DNA from: Deltaproteobacteria bacterium
GTDB taxonomy: Bacteria > Desulfobacterota > Desulfobacteria > Desulfobacterales > Desulfatirhabdiaceae
Direction of reading: 5' to 3'
Assembly (NCBI GenBank): GCA_026388755.1
Contig: JAPLJE010000265.1
Coordinates: 1-5,038, forward strand
DNA length: 5,038 nt
Shown in pieces: positions 1 to 5,038 of the stretch. Every line of letters starts with the position of its first letter. Position 1 is the stretch's first letter. Made by a program: the position numbers and the translations under genes. The notes beneath the pieces were generated by a model that saw only the letters and a program-made list of their open reading frames with translations, was not told the DNA's origin and ran no database searches.

Positions 1-1
1 T

Positions 2-571
2 CCCCTGAAAATGATTGCCGCAAACTGTCCGCAAGGCTCTGCTGCCTATGAAATCCTGGTGGAACACAGCAGCCTTGTGGCTCAAAAAGCCCTGGCCCTG
101 GCCCGCAACCTCAGCTATCTGAATCCGGACATGGATTTTATCCATGAGGCTGCCATGCTTCACGACATCGGTATTATCATGACCCGCACGCCGGAGCTGG
201 GCTGTACCGGCGCCCTTCCCTATATCTGCCACGGATATTTGGGAAGAGCAATTCTGGAAAAGGCGGGATTGGCCCGGCACGGACGGGTCTGCGAACGGCA
301 TGTCGGTGTGGGCATCACGATGGAAGACATTCGATCCGGGAAACTGCCCATCCCCCTTCGCGACATGACCCCGCAGACCCTTGAAGAGCAGATCATCTGT
401 TATGCGGATAAATTTTATTCCAAGAACGGCCACCGGCATCCGGTTTTGGAAAAGTCGGCGGAAGAGATTGTCTTTGGCCTTTCCCCCCATGGCCAGGACA
501 AGGTGGACCGCTTTTTATCCTGGCATCGGCAGTTTGAAGCCCCCCCGACCCCAAGATCTTTTCAGAGTTAA
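2..571 (+). CDS. HD-domain phosphohydrolase, 5' end probably outside the window
   Basis: Probable metal-dependent phosphohydrolase of the HD superfamily, soluble and cytoplasmic; the substrate cannot be told from sequence. Counting from the ATG at 11, the candidate metal ligands are H19 (VEHSS), the H51-D52 doublet in HEAAMLHDIGI and D133 in ICYADKFYSK, which is the H...HD...D pattern of the superfamily. H45, H74 (PYICHGYLG), H90 and H97 (CERHVG) are extra histidines in conserved-looking blocks. The frame stays open upstream of the ATG to the window edge, reading Pro-Leu-Lys before Met-Ile. From memory, relatives carry a few more residues before the PxGS block, and no Shine-Dalgarno is visible before the ATG, so that Met is probably internal and the gene partial. 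From the ATG it is 186 codons. The last residues (APPTPRSFQS) look like an unstructured tail. It converges on the ykgJ-like gene, with stop codons overlapping. HD superfamily membership is firm; any specific activity (nucleotidase, dNTPase, phosphodiesterase) would be a guess. Confidence 0.85.
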   Translation, partial: PLKMIAANCPQGSAAYEILVEHSSLVAQKALALARNLSYLNPDMDFIHEAAMLHDIGIIMTRTPELGCTGALPYICHGYLGRAILEKAGLARHGRVCERHVGVGITMEDIRSGKLPIPLRDMTPQTLEEQIICYADKFYSKNGHRHPVLEKSAEEIVFGLSPHGQDKVDRFLSWHRQFEAPPTPRSFQS

Positions 572-1343
572 AGGGCACTCAACTGATTATTTTCTTTAAA
601 AAGTACACTTTTCAGCCAAGTCATCCCATAGGCAAGCAGCGCCACATCATCGGTTTTAATGGCTTCAAGCGTTTGATCGTCCATTGGATATCGTTTGAGA
701 AATGAGCTTTCCAGAACAAAATCCCGAAACCGATCGATATCATAACTGGCCATGAAAAACAGCTGCTTGGCTTTTTCCGTGAGCTGAATATTCATGGGGA
801 AAGATCGCTTGCGAACCACAAGGTCCGTCCACCCCGCGTTGATCTCGTCATGAACATCCACGCCCTGGTCCCGGCGCCACTCCCGAATGGTCCAGTTCTT
901 GTCCTCTTCAAAGCCCTTGCAGTGCGGCTCTTCGATCATAATATAAAAACCATCATCATCTGCACCTTCCTTGTGGCTGAGAGAGGCGACACCGATCGGA
1001 TAATACCGGCAGGTGGTGGGTCGGTCCGAATAGACCAGACATCCATCTTCCCGACAAACGGGCAGGATCTGGAGTCATCATCCAGAAGTTTCAACAGGAC
1101 CAGCGGCAAATCGGTTTTTTCAAGCAGTTGTGGTACCGTATACAGGGCCAGGAACTGGCCTGATGTCAACTCCAGCTTCTTTTTCAGAAGAATGATATCA
1201 TAGGGGGTAAGAATGATGCTGATGCCTCTGCAGCACCGGGTAAAACAACTGACGTCTTTATGACACCGAAACTTAAACTGACTCTCCAGGCCCAGTCTAA
1301 CCGGTTCAATGCGGGCCTGTTTGTCATGATGATCAACATTCAT
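568..1343 (-). pseudogene. YkgJ-family cysteine-cluster protein, split by a one-base frameshift
   Basis: A single ancestral gene now lies in two frames. The 5' part (start 1343) matches the YkgJ / zinc- or iron-chelating cysteine-cluster family: C27, C33 and the C37-C38 pair in FRCHKDVSCFTRCC, then C94 in SCPFVG. After G98 (about 1050) that frame turns into non-family sequence and stops at 936-938. Reading from 1047 one base back in frame restores DGCLVYSDRPTTCRYYPIG, then HCKGF, and runs open to a stop at 568-570. With one base added at 1047-1050 the product is 258 residues with eight cysteines (27, 33, 37, 38, 94, 102, 112, 142), the expected spread for metal binding. The C-terminal half after the cysteines is helical-looking and charged. 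The family is poorly characterised; some members are annotated as Fe-S oxidoreductases, but no reaction can be assigned here. A Shine-Dalgarno and a good promoter precede it, so the front end looks intact. A sequencing error is as likely as a true pseudogene. Confidence 0.8.
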
Positions 1344-1351
1344 ATTTCATT

Positions 1352-1357
1352 TCCTTT
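1352..1357 (-). promoter_or_regulatory. Ribosome binding site of the ykgJ-like gene
   Basis: On the minus strand this reads AAAGGA, eight bases before the ATG at 1343. It supports that ATG as the start. Another ATG at 1350 is out of frame and closer to the site, so it is less suitable. Confidence 0.65.
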
Positions 1358-1380
1358 CAGCAACCTCATTATTTTTCAAA

Positions 1381-1409
1381 AATATATCGAAGCAGCAATT
1401 TAAAGTCAA
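1381..1409 (-). promoter_or_regulatory. Sigma-70-like promoter for the ykgJ-like gene
   Basis: On the minus strand, a -35 box TTGACT (1404-1409, five of six to TTGACA) is followed by exactly 17 bases and a -10 box TATATT (1381-1386, five of six to TATAAT). Transcription would begin near 1374, giving a leader of about 30 bases that contains the AAAGGA site. This is the best promoter match I found in the window. The boxes and spacing are read directly; promoter activity is inferred. Confidence 0.6.
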
Positions 1410-1596
1410 TGTAATCATTCTTAAGCACCATAAAAGCCCAATTGTAAATTTCTTGGTTTCATGATAAAGTAATTGTTTATGCTGGACAAATGATCTTGAG
1501 GTCTTGATATATGAAGCCAATCTGATTATTTGGCCAAAAGATCTTCTGGCATTCACGAAATTGACAAAGTTATCAGTTTCATCAGTTGCAAGGGGG

Positions 1597-2451
1597 GTGC
1601 CCATCGACATCATACCGTTAAAAACCGAGATGCAGGCCCGGTCAAATCAGCTGAGGAATCAGGGCAAATCCATCGCCTTTGTTCCCACGATGGGCTATCT
1701 TCACGAAGGCCATCTGTCGTTAATGCGGCTGGGCAAAAGCATGGCCGATACGCTGGTGGTCAGTATTTTTGTAAATCCCACCCAGTTTGGGCCCGGCGAA
1801 GACCTTGGCGCATATCCCATGGACTTTGAAAGCGATCAGTCTCTTTGCCAGAAAGAAGGGGTGGATATACTTTTCTACCCAACTGCCGCGGAGATGTACG
1901 GTCCCCGATTTCAGACATTCATTGCCCTGGAACAGCTTCCGCTTCACCTCTGCGGCATATCGAGGCCGGTTCATTTCAGAGGGGTTGCAACCATCGTGAC
2001 CAAGCTGTTCAATATCGTCAAACCCCATACGGCCATATTCGGCCTGAAGGATTATCAGCAGGTCAGGATCATCCGGCAAGTGGTTCAGGATCTGGACCTG
2101 GACATTCAGATTACCAGCGGCCCCACAGTCCGGGAATCCGACGGCCTTGCCATGAGCTCCCGCAATGCATACCTGGACACATCCCAAAGGCCATCGGCCC
2201 TGACCCTGTATCAGGCGCTTTGCCAGACCCGGAACCATCTTGAGAAAGGATTGACAGACGCAAAAGTCCTGATCCGGTCGGCTGTCAACCTGATCCGGTC
2301 TTTTCCGGATACTGCCATCGACTACATTGCCATCTGCGATCCGGATACGTTGGAGGACATGCAAACCATCGACAGGCCTGCAATCATGGCCCTTGCCGTA
2401 AAAGTGGGGAAAACCCGCCTGATTGACAATATGATGCTATCGCCACACTGA
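1597..2451 (+). CDS. panC: Pantoate--beta-alanine ligase (pantothenate synthetase)
   Basis: Catalyses ATP-dependent joining of pantoate and beta-alanine to pantothenate, the last step of vitamin B5 synthesis, through a pantoyl-adenylate; cytoplasmic, normally a dimer. Numbering from the GTG at 1597, FVPTMGYLHEGH holds the nucleotide-binding HxGH signature (H36-H39). FVNPTQFGPGEDL follows with N60 and Q63, then R123-HFRGVATIV, GLKDYQQ with K151, D152 and Q155, and PTVRESDGLAMSSRN, whose M186-S187-S188-R189 is the KMSKS-like loop. The order and spacing are those of the family. The GTG gives 284 residues, close to the usual length, and its IIPLKTEM segment aligns without gaps to the N-terminus of E. 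coli PanC. Upstream in-frame TTG codons (1504, 1561) would add 31 or 12 residues unlike the family; ATG 1630 would remove the first beta strand. The ribosome site is poor: an AAGG core lies only three bases from the GTG, inside a run of six G. First gene of a likely panC-metK-ahcY transcript. Function is very secure, start less so. Confidence 0.95.
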   Translation: MPIDIIPLKTEMQARSNQLRNQGKSIAFVPTMGYLHEGHLSLMRLGKSMADTLVVSIFVNPTQFGPGEDLGAYPMDFESDQSLCQKEGVDILFYPTAAEMYGPRFQTFIALEQLPLHLCGISRPVHFRGVATIVTKLFNIVKPHTAIFGLKDYQQVRIIRQVVQDLDLDIQITSGPTVRESDGLAMSSRNAYLDTSQRPSALTLYQALCQTRNHLEKGLTDAKVLIRSAVNLIRSFPDTAIDYIAICDPDTLEDMQTIDRPAIMALAVKVGKTRLIDNMMLSPH

Positions 2452-2506
2452 CAACCATTTTTCTTTCCCCGACTACCACTGAACGGGAACCCAATTGATA
2501 TGAAAC

Positions 2507-2512
2507 AAGGAG
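2507..2512 (+). promoter_or_regulatory. Ribosome binding site that sets the metK start
   Basis: AAGGAG, five bases before the ATG at 2518. An earlier in-frame ATG at 2500 lies upstream of this site and would add six residues (MKQGEL) that simply read through the Shine-Dalgarno, so the 2518 start is preferred. Confidence 0.85.
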
Positions 2513-2517
2513 AACTC

Positions 2518-3684
2518 ATGAGCGAAAAATTCTTTTTTACTTCTGAATCCGTAACCGAAGGACATCCCGATAAGGTTGCGGACGCAGTATCGGATTCCAT
2601 TCTGGATGCCATCATAGCTCAGGATAAAAATTGCCGGGTCGCCTGCGAAACACTGGTCACAACCGGCCTGGTATTTATTGCCGGAGAAATTTCCACGGCC
2701 TGTTATGTGGAAATGCCTGAAATTGCCCGAAACACGATCAAGGAAATCGGCTATCACTCTTCTCAGATGGGCTTTGACTGGAGAACCTGTTCGGTACTGA
2801 CCAGCATCGACCACCAGTCTCCCGACATTGCACAGGGCGTCAATACCGGCGAAGGACTGTTCAAGGAACAGGGCGCAGGCGACCAGGGCCTCATGTTCGG
2901 GTTTGCCACGGATGAGACCCCAGAACTCATGCCCATGCCCCTGATGTATGCGCACAAACTCTGCCATCGCCTGGCAACGGTCCGCAAAAACGGAAGCCTA
3001 GATTTTCTCCGTCCGGACGGCAAGTCTCAGGTCACCATTGAATATGAAGACGGCATCCCCAGGCGGGTGGATACCATTGTCATTGCCGCCCAGCACAAGG
3101 CCGACGTCACGTATGAAGATCTCAAGGAAGCCATCATCGAGGACGTCATTCGTAAAGTCATCCCCAGGCACATGATGGATGGCGACACCCGTTATTATAT
3201 CAATGCAACGGGAAAATTCGTCATCGGAGGCCCCATGGGGGACTGCGGTCTGACCGGACGAAAAATCATTGTCGATACCTACGGCGGACAGGGAAGCCAC
3301 GGCGGTGGCTGTTTTTCAGGAAAAGACCCTTCCAAGGTGGATCGTAGCGCATCCTATATGGCCCGTCATGTAGCCAAGAATATCGTTGCCGCCGGAATCG
3401 CCAAAAAATGCGAAATTCAGATTGCTTATGCCATTGGCGTTGCCGAACCCGTATCCATCATGATCGACATGATGGGAACCGGCCTGATTCCCAAGGAACG
3501 GGTCAAGGAAATCGTTCTGGAAGTATTTGACCTGAGGCCGGCAGCCATCATCGAGCATCTGGATCTGCTTCGCCCCATCTACAGAAAAACCGCCGCTTAC
3601 GGCCATTTTGGCAGAACCGAACCCGAATTTACCTGGGAAAACACTCAGATATCCAGCGTCCTCAGGGAAAAAGCCGGGATATAA
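2518..3684 (+). CDS. metK: S-adenosylmethionine synthetase (methionine adenosyltransferase)
   Basis: Makes S-adenosylmethionine from ATP and methionine, releasing phosphate and pyrophosphate; a cytoplasmic enzyme, usually a tetramer, and the source of the cell's methyl donor. From the ATG at 2518 the product is 388 residues, normal for the family. Signatures in order: [10 protein letters not shown] (H16, D18, K19; ATP phosphates and Mg), [11 protein letters not shown] (99-108), the hexapeptide-type GAGDQG (119-124), DGKSQVT with K169, [13 protein letters not shown] (238-249), and the glycine-rich [17 protein letters not shown] (261-277) with K269, D270 and K273. The glycine-rich loop has Cys where GGGAFSG is more usual, a mild change that should not affect activity. 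No gap or frameshift is visible. It follows panC by 66 bases and precedes ahcY by 22, with no terminator in either gap, so co-transcription is likely. No SAM riboswitch fits in the short leader before it. Identification is essentially certain. Confidence 0.98.
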   Translation: MSEKFFFTSESVTEGHPDKVADAVSDSILDAIIAQDKNCRVACETLVTTGLVFIAGEISTACYVEMPEIARNTIKEIGYHSSQMGFDWRTCSVLTSIDHQSPDIAQGVNTGEGLFKEQGAGDQGLMFGFATDETPELMPMPLMYAHKLCHRLATVRKNGSLDFLRPDGKSQVTIEYEDGIPRRVDTIVIAAQHKADVTYEDLKEAIIEDVIRKVIPRHMMDGDTRYYINATGKFVIGGPMGDCGLTGRKIIVDTYGGQGSHGGGCFSGKDPSKVDRSASYMARHVAKNIVAAGIAKKCEIQIAYAIGVAEPVSIMIDMMGTGLIPKERVKEIVLEVFDLRPAAIIEHLDLLRPIYRKTAAYGHFGRTEPEFTWENTQISSVLREKAGI

Positions 3685-3690
3685 CAAACT

Positions 3691-3697
3691 AAAGGAG
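3691..3697 (+). promoter_or_regulatory. Ribosome binding site that sets the ahcY GTG start
   Basis: AAAGGAG, nine bases before the GTG at 3707. There is no in-frame ATG until well inside the conserved protein, so this strong site is what identifies GTG as the start. Confidence 0.8.
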
Positions 3698-3706
3698 ATT
3701 AACGTC

Positions 3707-5038
3707 GTGTTAGATATTGACCTTTCGCTTCCATACAAGGTTGCCGATATATCGCTTGCGGATTTTGGAAACAAGGAGATGAAGCTGGCTGAAAATGAAA
3801 TGCCGGGCCTGATGTCTGTGCGGGAAAAATATGGCCCTTCAAAACCCCTCAAGGGGTTAAAAATCATGGGCAGCCTTCACATGACCATCCAAACCGCCAT
3901 GCTCATCGAAACCCTGAAGATTCTGGGAGCAGATCTACGCTGGGCCACCTGCAATATTTTTTCAACCCAGGACCATGCCGCGGCAGCCATCGCGAAAAAT
4001 GGTTCGGCAGCCGTATTTGCCTGGAAAGGCGAGTCCCTGGAAGAATTCTGGTGGTGCACGGAACAGGCCCTGCTCTGGCCGGACGGAACCGGTCCGGATC
4101 TGATCGTGGATGACGGCGGTGATGCCACGCTTTATGTCCACCAGGGCGTGGCAATCGAAAAGAACCCGTCCCTTCTGGAACAGACTTACGACAGCGTGGA
4201 CATGCAGTGTTTAATGGCCAGAATGAAGGTCAGTTGCCGGAAAGATCCGAAACAGTGGACAAGAATCGCGGCAAATATCCGCGGGGTTTCCGAGGAAACC
4301 ACAACCGGCGTTCACCGGCTTTATCATCTTGCCCGAAAGGGCGAGCTGCTGTTTCCGGCATTTAACGTCAATGACTCGGTCACCAAATCCAAGTTCGACA
4401 ACCTCTATGGATGCCGGGAATCCCTGGCAGACGGCATCAAGCGGGCAACCGACATCATGATTGCCGGAAAAGTGGCGGTGATCTGCGGATACGGAGATGT
4501 GGGAAAAGGCTGCGCCCAGTCCATGCGGGGATTCGGCGCCAGAGTCATCATCACGGAAATTGATCCGATCTGCGCGCTTCAGGCAGCCATGGAAGGTTTC
4601 CAGGTCATGACCATGGAAGAGGCTGCGCCGCTTGGCGATATTTTTGTCACGGCCACGGGCTGCTACCATGTCATTACCGGAAGCCACATGGAAAAGATGA
4701 AACATGAGGCCATCATCTGCAACATCGGCCATTTCGACAACGAGATCCAGATGACCTATCTGGAAGGCAATCCCAGGTGCGTCAAAGAGAATATCAAGCC
4801 CCAGGTGGACAAATGGACCCTGGAGTCCGGCAGATCCATCCTGATTCTGGCTGAAGGCCGGCTGGTCAATCTGGGATGCGCCACGGGTCACCCCAGTTTT
4901 GTCATGAGCAACAGCTTTACCAACCAGTGCATGGCCCAAATTGCTTTGGCGACCCAGAAACATGAATGCAGGGTTTATACACTTCCCAAGCTCCTGGATG
5001 AAGAAGTCGCAAGGCTTCACCTGGGAAAACTCGGTGCA
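3707..5038 (+). CDS. ahcY: Adenosylhomocysteinase (S-adenosylhomocysteine hydrolase), 3' end cut by the window
   Basis: NAD-dependent enzyme that reversibly cleaves S-adenosylhomocysteine to adenosine and homocysteine, removing the inhibitory product of methyl transfer; cytoplasmic tetramer in the family. The frame is open from GTG 3707 to the last base, 444 codons. Motifs: [10 protein letters not shown] with H58, [22 protein letters not shown] (D135-D136), [11 protein letters not shown] (E197), [13 protein letters not shown] with K227 and D231, and the NAD-binding Rossmann loop GYGDVGKG (261-268), then [15 protein letters not shown] and [15 protein letters not shown]. By alignment to the human enzyme from memory, H58, E197, K227 and D231 correspond to its catalytic H55, E156, K186 and D190. 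The roughly 40 extra residues between D136 and E197 are the insert typical of many bacterial and plant enzymes. The end [19 protein letters not shown] is the usual start of the last segment, so about 30 C-terminal residues, including the Lys and Tyr that reach the neighbouring subunit's NAD, lie beyond the window. It directly follows metK, so the two methyl-cycle steps are probably co-expressed. Confidence 0.97.
   Translation, partial: MLDIDLSLPYKVADISLADFGNKEMKLAENEMPGLMSVREKYGPSKPLKGLKIMGSLHMTIQTAMLIETLKILGADLRWATCNIFSTQDHAAAAIAKNGSAAVFAWKGESLEEFWWCTEQALLWPDGTGPDLIVDDGGDATLYVHQGVAIEKNPSLLEQTYDSVDMQCLMARMKVSCRKDPKQWTRIAANIRGVSEETTTGVHRLYHLARKGELLFPAFNVNDSVTKSKFDNLYGCRESLADGIKRATDIMIAGKVAVICGYGDVGKGCAQSMRGFGARVIITEIDPICALQAAMEGFQVMTMEEAAPLGDIFVTATGCYHVITGSHMEKMKHEAIICNIGHFDNEIQMTYLEGNPRCVKENIKPQVDKWTLESGRSILILAEGRLVNLGCATGHPSFVMSNSFTNQCMAQIALATQKHECRVYTLPKLLDEEVARLHLGKLGA

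Larger units (their letters stand above)
1344..1596. other. AT-rich divergent intergenic region between the ykgJ-like gene and panC
   Basis: About 250 bases between two divergent genes, clearly richer in A and T than the coding DNA on either side. The left half carries the leftward promoter and ribosome site. For rightward transcription toward panC I see only weak candidates: TTGGTT (1454) with TATGCT (1478, spacer 18), TGGACA (1483) with TATATG (1508, spacer 19), and TTGATA (1504) with TATTTG (1527, spacer 17). Other structure includes a ten-base palindrome TTTGGCCAAA at 1529-1538 and two copies of ATCAGTT at 1572 and 1581. No tRNA, small RNA or recognised riboswitch is evident. The panC frame is open back to 1504, but the sequence there does not look like PanC. 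Confidence 0.6.

Noticed and set aside
599..612. AAAAGT/ACTTTT inverted repeat near the convergent gene ends, considered as a terminator
   Set aside because: The stem is entirely weak apart from one G-C pair, the loop is too short and it lies inside the ykgJ-like coding sequence.
850..1203. Plus-strand open frame opposite the ykgJ-like gene
   Set aside because: The minus-strand frames carry the conserved cysteine motifs; the plus-strand product resembles nothing I recognise.
1561..1566. Perfect TTGACA -35 box just upstream of panC
   Set aside because: No acceptable -10 box lies 16-18 bases downstream (sequence there is TCAGTT, CAGTTG, AGTTGC), and transcription would start at or inside panC.
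1720..2364. Long open frame on the minus strand opposite panC
   Set aside because: It lies wholly antisense to panC, whose motifs are unambiguous; composition looks like a reverse translation artefact.
2452..2517. Possible SAM riboswitch or terminator before metK
   Set aside because: The gap is only 66 bases, too short for known SAM riboswitch aptamers plus an expression platform, and shows no stable hairpin or T run.
3685..3706. Possible SAH riboswitch before ahcY
   Set aside because: Only 22 bases separate metK and ahcY, nearly all used by the ribosome binding site and its spacer.
4211..5020. Long open frame on the minus strand opposite ahcY
   Set aside because: It is a shadow of the strongly conserved plus-strand ahcY, has no recognisable motifs and no ribosome site was evident.
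1..5038. Search for CRISPR arrays, insertion sequences, tRNA genes, toxin-antitoxin or other accessory systems
   Set aside because: No regularly spaced repeats, transposase-like proteins, cloverleaf sequence or small paired genes were found; the content is housekeeping metabolism.

Overview
This 5-kb window reads as ordinary chromosomal housekeeping DNA. Gene content and protein wording (a bacterial-type AhcY with the extra substrate-domain insert, a metK-ahcY pair, a YkgJ-like cysteine-cluster protein, moderate GC with NTG starts) suggest an anaerobic Gram-negative bacterium, most likely a Desulfobacterota (deltaproteobacterial sulfate-reducer-like) genome. That taxonomic guess is inference and has not been tested by search. 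I see no phage, transposon, CRISPR, tRNA or rRNA sequence and no sign of a novel defence or mobile system.

Layout. Positions 2-571 (+) carry an HD-domain phosphohydrolase whose true start probably lies just before the window. Converging on it, positions 568-1343 (-) carry a YkgJ-family zinc/iron-cluster-type protein broken into two frames by one missing base near 1047-1050. The two stop codons share the TTAA at 568-571. An AT-rich divergent intergenic region (1344-1596) follows. It holds a good sigma-70-like promoter pointing left into the ykgJ-like gene and only weak candidates pointing right. From 1597 to the right edge runs a tight rightward cluster: panC (pantoate--beta-alanine ligase), metK (S-adenosylmethionine synthetase) and ahcY (adenosylhomocysteinase, cut off by the window end).

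How the genes work together. MetK makes S-adenosylmethionine from methionine and ATP. Methyltransferases convert it to S-adenosylhomocysteine, and AhcY hydrolyses that to homocysteine and adenosine, relieving product inhibition. The two therefore form adjacent steps of the activated methyl cycle. PanC supplies pantothenate for coenzyme A and shares no direct intermediate with them; its place upstream probably reflects co-expression of cofactor genes. Gaps of 66 and 22 bases, with no terminator visible in either, support one transcript. The HD protein and the ykgJ-like gene are separate units with no visible functional link to the operon.

The points most worth a second look are the frameshift in the ykgJ-like gene (real lesion, sequencing error or, less likely, recoding) and the unusual start region of panC.
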